Shown: positions 52,587 to 61,292 of the stretch, piece after piece
Position numbering within the stretch: position 1 is the first letter of the stretch
How the letters are laid out: each line of letters starts with the position of its first letter
NCBI RefSeq assembly: GCF_000423025.1
Contig: NZ_AUHE01000002.1
Span: forward strand, 372,001 to 436,000
Origin: Gordonia shandongensis DSM 45094
GTDB taxonomy: Bacteria > Actinomycetota > Actinomycetes > Mycobacteriales > Mycobacteriaceae
DNA: 64,000 nucleotides
Reading direction: 5' to 3'
Program-made: the position numbers and the translations under genes
Notes under the pieces: model-generated
What the model saw: the letters and a program-made list of their open reading frames with translations, nothing else
What the model was told of the DNA's origin: nothing
The model's database searches: none

Positions 52587-53096
52587 ATGATCTTGGGGAC
52601 CGTTCTCCTGATCATCGGCGGCGTGGGGTTGGTTCTCACCCTGCTGTCGCTGTTCGGAGCCGAGATCGGCGACGTCGACATCGACCTCGGCGACTCGAGT
52701 GTCGGCCTGCTGTCGATCGTCACGCCGTTCGCCACCGGTTTCGGCCTGCTCGGCGGCGGCCTCATCGTCTTCGCCGACACCGGCATCCTGCCGGCGCTGC
52801 TCGTCGGACTCGTCACCGGAATCGTGCTGTCACTCGCCGCCGTCGCCGTCCTGGGCTTCCTCGTCGGCTCCGAAGAGGAGCTCCCCTCCATCGACGTGCT
52901 CGGCAGCCGCGTCCGCGTCGTCGAACCCGTCTCACCCGGCCGCTACGGCGTCGGCGAGATCCAGACTCCCCTCGGAGCACAGCAGGTGACCATCACCTGC
53001 GAGCAGTCGCTCGCCCACGACGCGGAGGCCGTGATCGTGGAGAAGGTCGACGACCGCGACGGATACATCGTGGCGCCTCTCGACCTCGCGAACTGA
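52587..53096 (+). CDS. NfeD-like membrane protein
   Basis: The 169-aa protein has three hydrophobic segments (about residues 2-20, 44-62 and 66-88) and a C-terminal OB-fold (about 98-169: LGSRVRVVEPVSPGRYGVGEI and beyond), the layout of short NfeD proteins. NfeD partners the SPFH protein encoded downstream, and the pair organises membrane microdomains. The ATG at 52587 is used. A GTG at 52515 would add 24 residues with a His-rich repeat and cannot be excluded. Confidence 0.8.
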   Translation: MILGTVLLIIGGVGLVLTLLSLFGAEIGDVDIDLGDSSVGLLSIVTPFATGFGLLGGGLIVFADTGILPALLVGLVTGIVLSLAAVAVLGFLVGSEEELPSIDVLGSRVRVVEPVSPGRYGVGEIQTPLGAQQVTITCEQSLAHDAEAVIVEKVDDRDGYIVAPLDLAN

Positions 53097-53195
53097 GGCG
53101 ATCACCGGCTCCCGACACGGAACTCCCCAACACAGTGAACCCCGACACAACCCATCCCGGTTCCACGCGAACCGCTTAGGAAAGGAATCCCGCAC

Positions 53196-54464
53196 ATGGG
53201 AACCATCGTCGGCGCAGTAGTGGCAGTTGTGGCCCTGCTCGTCCTCATCGTCATCCTCCTGCTGTCGCGCTACCGCGTGCCGGGAGCCGAAGAGGCGTTC
53301 ATCGTCACCGGCACCGGCAAGGGCCACCAGGGCAAGGTGTACCGCGGTACCGGCACCTTCGTCCTCCCGGTCGTCCAACGCGCCACTCGAGTCCAGCTCT
53401 CGTCGGTCAAGGCGGACCTCGACACGTCGACGCCCGCCAACGACGGCATCGAGCTGAGCGTCCGCGGTGTGGCGGTCGTGAAGGTGGGCGACACACCGGA
53501 GTCCATCCTCAAGGCGGGTCCCCGATTCGGCGACGACCTCAACCGGGTCAAGGCGCTCGTCACCGAACAGCTCTCCGGTGAGCTCCGTTCCATCGTCGGC
53601 ACGATGACCGCCAAGAGCATCCTGGTGGACCGCCAGGCGCTCGTCGACCAGGTGGCGCAGTCGATCAAGGAGATCCTCGGCAATCAGGGGCTGGTCCTCG
53701 ACAGCTTCTCGATCAACGACGTCCAAGACTCCGACGGGCAGTATTTCTCCGACCTCGCCGCCCGCGAGCGGTCCGATCAGGCGGCCATCGCCGCGAAGTC
53801 GCGCGCCGAAGCCCACCGCGTGGCCGAGGAGAGCCGCATCGCCAACGAGCAGGCGGTCATCGAGCAGCAGCGTGAACTCGACATCGAACGGGAGGGGGCC
53901 CGTCAGGCCACCGACCGCGCGGCGGCCGAGGCCGACGCCGTCCGCCCGCTCGTGGAAGCCGAGCGCCGCCGCATTCAGGTGGAGAAGGACAACGACGTCG
54001 CCGAACAGCAGGCACGTCTGCGCGACACGCAGCTCGACGCCGAGGTCCGCCGTCCCGCGGAGGCCGAGCTGTTCGCCGCACAGCAGCGCGCCGAGGCCCG
54101 CAAGGCCGAGATCGTCGCCGAGGCCGAGGCCAAGGCCGAGGGCATCCGCATCACCGGTGACGCCGAAGCGCAGGCCCTCGAGAAGCGCGCCGAAGCACTC
54201 GGGAAGCTCGACAAGGTCGGTCAGCTCGAACTCGTGCTGAGCAAGCTCCCCGACATCGTGCGTGCCGGCGCCGAGCCGCTGACGGATGCCAACATCACTC
54301 TCGTCGGCGACTCGGTGGGCCCGGTGTCGAAGGGCGCGGGGACCAACGTGGTGAGCACCCTCGAGCTGATCCGCGGCACCACCGGCCTCGACGTTGCGAA
54401 CATGCTCGCCCGCCTCGGCGACCGCGAGGAGACGACGCCGGCGGACGAGCCGTCCGACTCCTGA
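53196..54464 (+). CDS. Flotillin-type SPFH/band 7 protein
   Basis: The 422-aa protein has one N-terminal membrane helix (residues 4-24), an SPFH domain (about 28-190), then a long Ala/Glu/Arg-rich coiled coil (about 190-345) with repeated AEA units, and a C-terminal oligomerisation region. This is the flotillin (FloT-like) architecture. AGGAAAGGAA precedes the ATG. It forms a pair with the nfeD gene 99 bases upstream, and a terminator follows. It probably scaffolds lipid microdomains and influences membrane-protein turnover. Confidence 0.9.
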   Translation: MGTIVGAVVAVVALLVLIVILLLSRYRVPGAEEAFIVTGTGKGHQGKVYRGTGTFVLPVVQRATRVQLSSVKADLDTSTPANDGIELSVRGVAVVKVGDTPESILKAGPRFGDDLNRVKALVTEQLSGELRSIVGTMTAKSILVDRQALVDQVAQSIKEILGNQGLVLDSFSINDVQDSDGQYFSDLAARERSDQAAIAAKSRAEAHRVAEESRIANEQAVIEQQRELDIEREGARQATDRAAAEADAVRPLVEAERRRIQVEKDNDVAEQQARLRDTQLDAEVRRPAEAELFAAQQRAEARKAEIVAEAEAKAEGIRITGDAEAQALEKRAEALGKLDKVGQLELVLSKLPDIVRAGAEPLTDANITLVGDSVGPVSKGAGTNVVSTLELIRGTTGLDVANMLARLGDREETTPADEPSDS

Positions 54465-54490
54465 CCACTTCCGCCGTCCGAGCCGACCTG

Positions 54491-54522
54491 CCGTCGGTGT
54501 CCCGGAATCGGGGCACCGACGG
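54491..54522. terminator. Terminator between flotillin and GNAT genes
   Basis: A 13-bp stem (54491-54503 with 54510-54522; one G-T pair) with a 6-nt loop lies in the gap between convergent genes. Confidence 0.8.
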
Positions 54523-54527
54523 TTCGG

Positions 54528-54863
54528 TCAGTCGCGTGTGCGTCCCAGCGAGTTCAGGATCGACGGCGTCGGCCGCGTGAAGGGCAGCTCGCGTTTCTCC
54601 AGATAATGCAGCACCAGCGGACAGACCGGGACCACCTCGAGGTCGGCCCGCCGCGTGTCGTCCAACGCCGCCGCGACCAGCGTCGACGACAATCCCCTCC
54701 CCGAGAACCTGTCGTCGAGTTCGGTGTGCGGGAACACCCGCAGTCCGTCCATGTCGACGAACTCGGTGAAACCCGCCGCCTCACCGTTCACGGTGATGTC
54801 GAACCGCCCGAGCTCATCGTTCCTGGTGACCTCGACCCGCTCGTCGGCCGTCGTATTCGTCAT
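54528..54863 (-). CDS. Small GNAT-like N-acetyltransferase (YjdJ type)
   Basis: The 111-aa protein is a short GNAT domain of the YjdJ/Gtn type. The acetyl-CoA loop is DRFSGRGLSSTLVAAALDDTR (quoted to 20 residues or fewer in parts: FSGRGLSSTLVAAAL), and the conserved VVPVCPLVLHYLEK follows. The substrate is unknown. Confidence 0.82.
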   Translation of the reverse strand: MTNTTADERVEVTRNDELGRFDITVNGEAAGFTEFVDMDGLRVFPHTELDDRFSGRGLSSTLVAAALDDTRRADLEVVPVCPLVLHYLEKRELPFTRPTPSILNSLGRTRD

Positions 54864-54908
54864 CGCTGACCTCTCCTCATCATTTCCCCCAGGGTCATTT
54901 CCCCAGGG

Positions 54909-55895
54909 TCAGCTCTCGCGCCGCCTTCTCGGCCTGAGCCTCGTGCCGGGGAGCGGGGGCGCCGGAATCCACTCATCGGCCGTCCACCCGCTCACCGTTC
55001 CGTAACGCTCCGAGCGCTCCTGCCATTCCTCACGGTAGGCGACGATCTCATCGTGATCGCGGCCCACGAAGTTCCACCACATCACCAGATCCTCGGCGAA
55101 CGGTTCGCCGCCGAGCAGGACGGCGCGGGCCGTCGAGTCCGTCGGATTGTCAAGCCGCACGCTGGTGCGTCCGGGACCGACATAGCCCATCGAGGCCCGT
55201 TCCAGCGACACGCCTTCGAGGTCGAGCGCCGAGGTGTCGAGGAGGACGCCGTGCTCGAAGGTCGCATCGACGTCGAGGACGACGTGAGCCCCCGGATCGA
55301 TGAGGATCTCGGCTCCCAGCAGCGGCGTCGCGGTCTCGATCGCCGCTCGGGAGCCGCCGAGGCCCCCGGCGAAGACCTTCATCGATCCGGCCGCCGCGCC
55401 GTCGGAATCCGTGACCTCGACCGATTCGGGCGCATAGTGCTGGAAGCCGTGGCGTCCGTGGCGAACCGTATCGGGCAACGCGACCCACAACTGCAGACCG
55501 TGCAGGATGTCGGTGCTCTCGGTGGAGACCTCCGAATGACTGATTCCGTACCCCGCAGACATCAGGTTCATCTCACCGGGCAGCACCATCTCGTGGACGC
55601 CCGCACTGTCGCGGTGCTCGATCTGACCCTCGAACAGCCAGCTCACGGTCTGCAGTCCGGTGTGGGGATGCGGGAGCACCCGCATCCCGCCCGACGACGC
55701 CACCGGCTCGGGCCCGTAGTGGTCGGCGAAGCACCATGCGCCGACCATCGATCGGTCGCGAGTCGGCAGGGTGCGGTTGACGCGCATCGCCCGAATCCCG
55801 CCGAGCGGAACCGATCGGGACTCGATCACCTCGACTCCTCGCCGCGGCTCGGGTCCGCAGGCCAGCTCGGTGGGGTCACTCTCGAGATTGCTCAT
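54909..55895 (-). CDS. Pirin family protein
   Basis: The 328-aa bicupin is a pirin. The N-terminal cupin carries the metal site HPHTGLQTVSW with the later EGQIEHRDS and GEMNLMSAGYGISHSE (about residues 78-123). Pirins bind iron; some have quercetin dioxygenase activity or act in stress signalling. The second cupin (about 185-290) is less conserved. It lies first of a group of minus-strand enzymes. Confidence 0.9.
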   Translation of the reverse strand: MSNLESDPTELACGPEPRRGVEVIESRSVPLGGIRAMRVNRTLPTRDRSMVGAWCFADHYGPEPVASSGGMRVLPHPHTGLQTVSWLFEGQIEHRDSAGVHEMVLPGEMNLMSAGYGISHSEVSTESTDILHGLQLWVALPDTVRHGRHGFQHYAPESVEVTDSDGAAAGSMKVFAGGLGGSRAAIETATPLLGAEILIDPGAHVVLDVDATFEHGVLLDTSALDLEGVSLERASMGYVGPGRTSVRLDNPTDSTARAVLLGGEPFAEDLVMWWNFVGRDHDEIVAYREEWQERSERYGTVSGWTADEWIPAPPLPGTRLRPRRRRES

Positions 55896-55929
55896 CTCGG
55901 CTCCTCTCCGCTCCGCGCCCCGCGGAGGC

Positions 55930-56610
55930 TCATGGGTTCAATCGGAATCGCAGTGCGGCCACCAGATCGTCGAGGGCCGACTCGATCGCGTCGATCCGGC
56001 GCGCCGGATCGGGTGCGGCCAGGACCGCGTGACGATCGGCGGTGCCCAGTGGCAGATCGGATGCCGCGCGAAACGACTCGGCGACGGGGTCGCCGTCTGC
56101 GTAGCAGACGTCATCGAGCAGATGGGCGGCTATCCAGCGCAGCTGTGGGTCTCGGCGTCCGCCCTGCCCGCAGAGCAGACGGAGCTGTGCCCGTCGCTCC
56201 ATGATCCCGTCCCAGACGACGTCGCCCACCGCCTCATCCGGGTCGTCGCGGACCACGGCCCTCGGGTACGGATCGTCCGGCAGCCACGCCTCGACGCGGA
56301 TCCTGGCCAGACCCCGGCAGGTCAGCGACATCCGGCCCGCCCCCGACGGCGTCCACTGGTCGATCTCCACCGCGGTCCCCACATCGGCACGCACGTCTCC
56401 CCCACCGACCTCCGAGCCCCGTTCGATGAGAACGACGCCGAAGCGGCCGTCCGTGGCGAGCACGTCGGGGATCATCTCGGTGTACCGGCGTTCGAACACC
56501 CGCAGCGGCAGCAGTTCACCCGGGAGCACGACCGCCCCGAGGGGGAACATCGGCAGCCCGGACGACGGGAGCGGGGACATCGGGGACGGGTACGTCGACC
56601 GGCCGGTCAT
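55930..56610 (-). CDS. LON substrate-binding-domain protein
   Basis: The 226-aa protein has only the Lon N-terminal (substrate-recognition) domain: LPMFPLGAVVLPGELLPLRVFE near residues 19-40, then the FGVVLIERGSEVGGGD strand and the GRARI-type LTCRGLARIRVE segment near 105. No AAA or protease domain follows. Such stand-alone LON domains may deliver substrates, but this is not shown. The ATG at 56610 overlaps the stop of the GNAT gene by 4 bases (ATGA). Confidence 0.87.
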   Translation of the reverse strand: MTGRSTYPSPMSPLPSSGLPMFPLGAVVLPGELLPLRVFERRYTEMIPDVLATDGRFGVVLIERGSEVGGGDVRADVGTAVEIDQWTPSGAGRMSLTCRGLARIRVEAWLPDDPYPRAVVRDDPDEAVGDVVWDGIMERRAQLRLLCGQGGRRDPQLRWIAAHLLDDVCYADGDPVAESFRAASDLPLGTADRHAVLAAPDPARRIDAIESALDDLVAALRFRLNP

Positions 56611-57095
56611 GATCGCCCCGCGAGCAGTTTCTCGAACCACAACTGCGCATAGGGGTTCTCGTTGTAGGCGGCGACCCGGACATAGCCCTCCGACTCGTAC
56701 AGGGCGATCGCCTCCGTCAGCCGCGCATGCGTGTCGAGCCGGATCACCCACCGACCGTTCGCGACCGCCTCATCCTCCAGACGTGCGACGATCCGACTCC
56801 CCAGGCCCGCCCCGCGGGCCTCTCCGGAGACCCAGACCCGCTTGATCTCCGCGACCCGCTCATCGAGGAAGGTCACGGCACCGCAGCCGACCGCCGACCC
56901 CGCTGACTCCGATGAATCCGATGACTCCGCCAGGACGACGACGCCGCGACCCGGCGCCAATGCCTCATCGTCGACCGCACCGCCGTGTGCCGGATCGAAG
57001 CCGTCCGGCAGTCGCGCGGCGAGCTCGCGATAGTACCTGCGGGTGCAGTCGAGCACCCGCGGATCGTCGGCCCGAGCCGTTCGCAGGACGATCAC
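56607..57095 (-). CDS. GNAT family N-acetyltransferase
   Basis: The 162-aa GNAT protein has the acetyl-CoA site VSGEARGAGLGSRIVARLEDEA (shown here in part: GEARGAGLGSRIV, about residues 92-104) and the closing ALYESEGYVRVAAYNENPYAQLWFEK region. The start is a GTG that overlaps the VOC gene stop (GTGA). The substrate is unknown. It sits in a VOC-GNAT-LON overlapping operon. Confidence 0.87.
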   Translation of the reverse strand: MIVLRTARADDPRVLDCTRRYYRELAARLPDGFDPAHGGAVDDEALAPGRGVVVLAESSDSSESAGSAVGCGAVTFLDERVAEIKRVWVSGEARGAGLGSRIVARLEDEAVANGRWVIRLDTHARLTEAIALYESEGYVRVAAYNENPYAQLWFEKLLAGRS

Positions 57096-57775
57096 GGTCC
57101 GTCCTGCTGGATCAGCAGCGTCCCGGTCCCGAACGCCGGTTCGCGCACCGTACAGACCCGGGTCCCGGGCTTGCGGCCCGCGCGGACCTCGCTCACATCG
57201 ATTCCGGCGGCCACCAGACGGTCCCGTTCCCCGTCGATCGACGGGGCGCGCCAGGCCAGTCCCATCAGTCCCCAGTCGTCGGTTCCGCCACCGGCGACCA
57301 CTTCGAGCACCACCGTCGGCGTGCGGAAGAAGAGTTGGGCGACCCCGTCTCCGAGTTCACGGATCAATCGGAGGCTGATCCCGAGCCGACCGCCGAACAG
57401 GGCGAGCGCCTGCTCGACGCTGCCGCCGGTGAGGACCAGATGATCGAGCATCGTCGTTCCGTCGGCCGCGATGTCATCGGCGACCCCGAAGGGACGGTGG
57501 TCGACGAGCCCCGCCCGCCGGTCGTCGGTGATCTGCGTCCGCAGCCCGCGCCTCCCGGCGAAGTCGACTGCCGCATCCAGATCCGACACCCGCAGGTCGA
57601 CCGCGACGTCGCCGTCGGTATCGGCGATCGTCACCGCGGCGTTGCTTCCCGTCCAGAGAGCATCGGATCCCGACCCCAGCAGCAGCTCGTACGCTCGACG
57701 AGACGCCTCGGCGTCCGGCACCGGAAGGGACACACGGACATCGTCCACCTGCAACGGATCTCGCAGTGTTCTCAC
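57092..57775 (-). CDS. VOC-superfamily (glyoxalase/dioxygenase fold) protein
   Basis: The 227-aa product appears to hold two VOC modules. The first (about residues 8-95) has DVRVSLPVPDAEASRRAYELL, and the second (about 108-222) has MLDHLVLTGG, then TVVLEVVAGG and LLIQQDGP. Only one clear metal His (LDHLV) is visible, so activity is uncertain. It is the first gene of the overlapping VOC-GNAT-LON operon. Confidence 0.78.
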   Translation of the reverse strand: MRTLRDPLQVDDVRVSLPVPDAEASRRAYELLLGSGSDALWTGSNAAVTIADTDGDVAVDLRVSDLDAAVDFAGRRGLRTQITDDRRAGLVDHRPFGVADDIAADGTTMLDHLVLTGGSVEQALALFGGRLGISLRLIRELGDGVAQLFFRTPTVVLEVVAGGGTDDWGLMGLAWRAPSIDGERDRLVAAGIDVSEVRAGRKPGTRVCTVREPAFGTGTLLIQQDGP

Positions 57776-57851
57776 CGCTTCATCGTGTCACAATCCGGGC
57801 GGCCGGCGCCCGCGCCGAAAGGTCGACGCACGTCCCGGCGCCCCCCGCACG

Positions 57852-57857
57852 TACCAT
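57852..57857 (+). promoter_or_regulatory. Putative -10 of the crotonase gene (leaderless)
   Basis: TACCAT ends 7 nt before the ATG at 57865, with no ribosome site in the gap. Confidence 0.4.
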
Positions 57858-57864
57858 CTGACAG

Positions 57865-58716
57865 ATGATCGACACCAGCATCCCGGACTACCGCTCCCAC
57901 GCCTACAAGGCCTTCACCGTCTCCGTCGACGAGCACGTCGCCGAGGTGACGCTGATCGGCCCGGGCAAGGGGAACGCGATGGGCCCCGACTTCTGGAGCG
58001 AGTCCGCGGGACTCTTCGGCGCACTGGACGCCGACCCCGAGGTTCGCGCCATCGTGGTGACGGGGTCCGGTGAGCACTTCTCGTACGGACTGGACCTGCA
58101 GGCCATGTCCGGTGCGTTCGGCAAGGTTCTCGCCCCCGACGCGAAGGCCGGGCCCCGCACCGAGTTCCACTCGACGATCACGAGCATGCAGGGCGCCATC
58201 AACGCCGTCGCCGACTGTCGCACGCCGGTCATCGCGGCCGTCTCCGGATGGTGCATCGGCGGGGCGGTCGACATGATCAGTGCCGCCGACATTCGTCTGG
58301 CCAGTGCCGACGCGAAGTTCAGTGTCCGCGAGGTCCGCGTGGCGATCGTCGCCGACATGGGGTCGCTGGCACGGCTGCCTGCGATCATCGGGGACGGACA
58401 CACGCGTGAACTCGCACTCACCGGCAAGGACATCGACGCCGCCCGAGCAGAGAAGATCGGTCTGGTCAGCGATGTCTACGACGACCGCGACGCAGTCCTC
58501 GCCGCGGCACGCGGTCTGGCCGGCGAGATCGCCGGCCTGGCACCGCTCGTCGTCCAGGGAACCAAGCAGGTGCTCAATCAGGGTCGCGACGCCCAGGTCG
58601 CCGACAGTCTCCGCTACGTGGCCGCATGGAATGCGGCGTTTCTCCCCAGTGAAGACCTCACCGAGGCGATCACCGCGGTCTTCGAGAAGCGACCGCCCCG
58701 GTTCCGCGGCGAATAG
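57865..58716 (+). CDS. Crotonase-family protein, dienoyl-CoA isomerase-like
   Basis: The 283-aa crotonase has the oxyanion-hole segments VTGSGEHFSYGLDLQAM (about residues 66-82) and SGWCIGGAVDMISAADIRL (about 128-146). Active-site acids fit delta3,5-delta2,4-dienoyl-CoA isomerase: Asp in GGAVDM, Glu in FSVREVRVAI and Asp in VADMGSLARLP. This pattern closely follows the mammalian ECH1 motif and differs from enoyl-CoA hydratase. It would act in beta-oxidation of unsaturated fatty acids. The gene stands alone. Confidence 0.85.
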   Translation: MIDTSIPDYRSHAYKAFTVSVDEHVAEVTLIGPGKGNAMGPDFWSESAGLFGALDADPEVRAIVVTGSGEHFSYGLDLQAMSGAFGKVLAPDAKAGPRTEFHSTITSMQGAINAVADCRTPVIAAVSGWCIGGAVDMISAADIRLASADAKFSVREVRVAIVADMGSLARLPAIIGDGHTRELALTGKDIDAARAEKIGLVSDVYDDRDAVLAAARGLAGEIAGLAPLVVQGTKQVLNQGRDAQVADSLRYVAAWNAAFLPSEDLTEAITAVFEKRPPRFRGE

Positions 58717-58733
58717 ACGTCGACGACGCGCTC

Positions 58734-59222
58734 TCACCCGTCGGCACCGTCCGCGCCGGCCGGCGACAGTCGGAACACCGGGATGACCCGTTCCGTCCGC
58801 CGCGCGTACACCGCGAAGTTCGGCCAGACCGCGAGCAGCCGGTCCCAGGCCTCGCGACGATCCCGATCGACGAGCTCCCGACGACGCATCTGTCGCGACC
58901 GGCCGTTCACCTCCACGGCGATCACCTCGGCGTCCCGGAGGTTGAACACCCAGGCCGGCGCTCTCTGGCCGCCGAAGAACGAGCCCGCGACGATCCAGTC
59001 CGGGCCGTCGCGGGCGGCCAGGACCGTCGTCCGCCGGAGCACGCCGCTGCGGCGCCCGGGAATCACCATCGTGACCCCCGGCAGACCCGCCAACCGAAGC
59101 AGACCGACGCGACCGCGCGTCACGAATCGCAGGGCCCCGTCGATCGCCAGGATCACCGGCAGGAACGTCGGCAGCGAGTCGATCGCCCCGATCCGCACCG
59201 CGATCGGGGTCAACAGCCCCAC
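58734..59222 (-). CDS. Deazaflavin (F420)-type nitroreductase family protein
   Basis: The 162-aa product belongs to the Ddn/DUF385 split beta-barrel family, which uses F420 in actinobacteria. Typical parts are GVTMVIPGRRSGVLRRTTVLAA (shown in part), a GSFFGGQRAPAWVFNLRDAEV segment with the PAWVFNL motif, and the WPNFAVYARRTERVIPVFRL tail. The GTG at 59222 lies 5 bases after the htpG stop; the internal TTG is an alternative. It shares the htpG transcript or follows it closely. The substrate is unknown. Confidence 0.8.
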   Translation of the reverse strand: MGLLTPIAVRIGAIDSLPTFLPVILAIDGALRFVTRGRVGLLRLAGLPGVTMVIPGRRSGVLRRTTVLAARDGPDWIVAGSFFGGQRAPAWVFNLRDAEVIAVEVNGRSRQMRRRELVDRDRREAWDRLLAVWPNFAVYARRTERVIPVFRLSPAGADGADG

Positions 59223-59227
59223 GGGCC

Positions 59228-61189
59228 TCAGCCCAGATTCTCGGTGAGGGTCGCGGCGAGAAGGCGGGCGATCTCCGCCGGATCCTCGAGGTCGCCTCCC
59301 TCGGCGAGCACGGCGGTGGCGTGGACGAGCCGAGCCGCCGGAATCAGCGTCGTGTGATCGTCCCCCGACTCGAACGCCGTCCGCAGTGCGGTCACGAGCG
59401 CGTTGTCGGGGTTCAGCTCGAGAATCCGCTTCGAGGTCGGGACCTCCTGACCCGACGCACGGTAGAGCTTCTCCAGTTGCGGCGTCATCGAGAAAGCATC
59501 GCCCACCAGGCACGCCGCCGAGTCCGTCAGCCGCGAGCTCAGCCGTACCTGCGTGACGTCGTCGGCGAGGGTCTCCCCCAGCCACGACAGCAGTGGCGCG
59601 AACTGTTCATCGCGCTGCGATGTGGCGTCGGTGTCGGACTCGTCGGCGTCGCCGTCGAGATCCACCACCCCCTTGGCGACGGAGACGAACTGCTTGCCGT
59701 CGAACTCGGGAACCGCACCGACCCAGACCTCGTCGACCGGGTCCGACAGCAACAGGACTTCGATGCCCTTGGCGCGGAACGCCTCCAGGTGAGGAGACTT
59801 CTCGATCTGAGTGCGCGACTCACCGGTCATGTAGTAGATGACGTCCTGCTCGGACGACATCCGCGAGATGTAGTCGTCCAGGGTCGTCGGCTCGTCGTCG
59901 CTGCGGGTCGATGCGAACACCGAGGCCTTGAGGATCGCCTGCGCATTGTCCTGATCGCTCATGAGGCCTTCCTTGAAGACCCTGCCGAAGTTCGACCAGA
60001 ACGTCGTGTAGTCCTCGGGCCGCTGATCCTGAATCTGCTGGATCGACGAGATGACCTTCTTGACCAGACGACGTCGGATCGCCCGGATCTGCCGATCCTG
60101 CTGCAGGATCTCCCGGGACACGTTGAGCGACAGGTCGGCGGCGTCGACGACACCGCGGACGAACCGCAGGTACTCCGGCATCAGCTCGTCGGCATCGTCC
60201 ATGATGAAGACGCGCTTCACGTACAGGTGGATGCCACTGGTCCGCTCGCGCATGAACAGGTCGAACGGCGCCTGCGTGGGGATGAACAGCAGGGCCTGGT
60301 ATTCGAAGGTGCCCTCCGCGCGAACCGTGATGGTCTCCAGCGGATCGTCCCAGGCGTGCGAGACGTGTCGATAGAAGTCCGCGTACTCCTGCTCGCTCAC
60401 CTCGTCGCGCGGACGCGCCCACAGCGCCTTCTGCGAGTTGAGGGTCTCGTCGACCTCCTCGACCGTCGGTTCGGTCCGCTCGCCGTCCTCCGCGCCTTCC
60501 TCGGAGCCCGCATCGTCGAGCGGAACGGGTCGCGTCACCGTCATCCGGATCGGCCACGAGATGAAGTCGGAGTACTTCGTCACGAGGCGACGCAGGACGG
60601 TCTGATCCGCGTAATCGTGCACCGCGTCGTCGTCATCGACTGGTTTGAGAGCGAGTGTGATCGCGGTCCCCTGCGGTGCGTCCGGTGCGTCGTCGAGGGT
60701 GTAGGTGCCGTCGCCCGTCGACTCCCACCGGGTGCCGACGGACTCCCCGGCCTTCCTGGTCACCATCGTCACCCGGTCGGCGACCATGAACACCGAGTAG
60801 AAGCCGATGCCGAACTGTCCGATGAGTGCGTCGGCGTTCTCCTCGGACGAGTCGGCCAGTGCCCGGCGCAGCTCGTCCGTTCCCGACTTGGCGACCGTGC
60901 CGATCAGGTCTACCACCTCGTCGCGAGACATGCCGATCCCGTTGTCGGAGACCGTCAGCGTGCGCGCCTGCGCATCCGGGGTGAGCCGGATGTGCAGATC
61001 GGAGATGTCGACGTCCAGGTCCTTGTCCCGCAACCCCTCGATTCGCAGCTTGTCCGCCGCGTCCGACGCATTCGAGATCAGCTCGCGAAGAAAGCTGTCC
61101 TTGTTCGAGTAGATCGAATGGACCATCAGATCCAGCAATTGGCGAGCCTGCGCCTGAAACTCGTACACCTGCGACGTCACCGCATTCAC
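59228..61189 (-). CDS. htpG: Hsp90-family chaperone HtpG
   Basis: The 653-aa protein is bacterial Hsp90. The N-terminal ATPase domain has LRELISNASDAADKLR (Glu and Asn of the ATP site), DNGIGMSRDEVV, and IGQFGIGFYSVFMVAD. The middle domain has GIHLYVKRVFIMDD and FVRGVVDAADLSLNVSREIL, with the catalytic Arg in SREILQ. The C-terminal dimerisation domain ends LTENLG. Length is normal. The start is a GTG with GATGAGGAG upstream. Confidence 0.96.
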   Translation of the reverse strand: MNAVTSQVYEFQAQARQLLDLMVHSIYSNKDSFLRELISNASDAADKLRIEGLRDKDLDVDISDLHIRLTPDAQARTLTVSDNGIGMSRDEVVDLIGTVAKSGTDELRRALADSSEENADALIGQFGIGFYSVFMVADRVTMVTRKAGESVGTRWESTGDGTYTLDDAPDAPQGTAITLALKPVDDDDAVHDYADQTVLRRLVTKYSDFISWPIRMTVTRPVPLDDAGSEEGAEDGERTEPTVEEVDETLNSQKALWARPRDEVSEQEYADFYRHVSHAWDDPLETITVRAEGTFEYQALLFIPTQAPFDLFMRERTSGIHLYVKRVFIMDDADELMPEYLRFVRGVVDAADLSLNVSREILQQDRQIRAIRRRLVKKVISSIQQIQDQRPEDYTTFWSNFGRVFKEGLMSDQDNAQAILKASVFASTRSDDEPTTLDDYISRMSSEQDVIYYMTGESRTQIEKSPHLEAFRAKGIEVLLLSDPVDEVWVGAVPEFDGKQFVSVAKGVVDLDGDADESDTDATSQRDEQFAPLLSWLGETLADDVTQVRLSSRLTDSAACLVGDAFSMTPQLEKLYRASGQEVPTSKRILELNPDNALVTALRTAFESGDDHTTLIPAARLVHATAVLAEGGDLEDPAEIARLLAATLTENLG

Positions 61190-61280
61190 TCCTCATCGTC
61201 ACCGCGATCGATCGCCGACGGAATCCACTTGCGTCGGCCGACGGAATTTTCGCCGCCGAGTGTACCGTCCCGCGCACGCG

Positions 61281-61286
61281 TAAGCT
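61281..61286 (+). promoter_or_regulatory. Putative -10 of the PIG-L deacetylase gene (leaderless)
   Basis: TAAGCT ends 6 nt before the GTG at 61293. The assignment rests on spacing. Confidence 0.4.
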
Positions 61287-61292
61287 GGTCCC

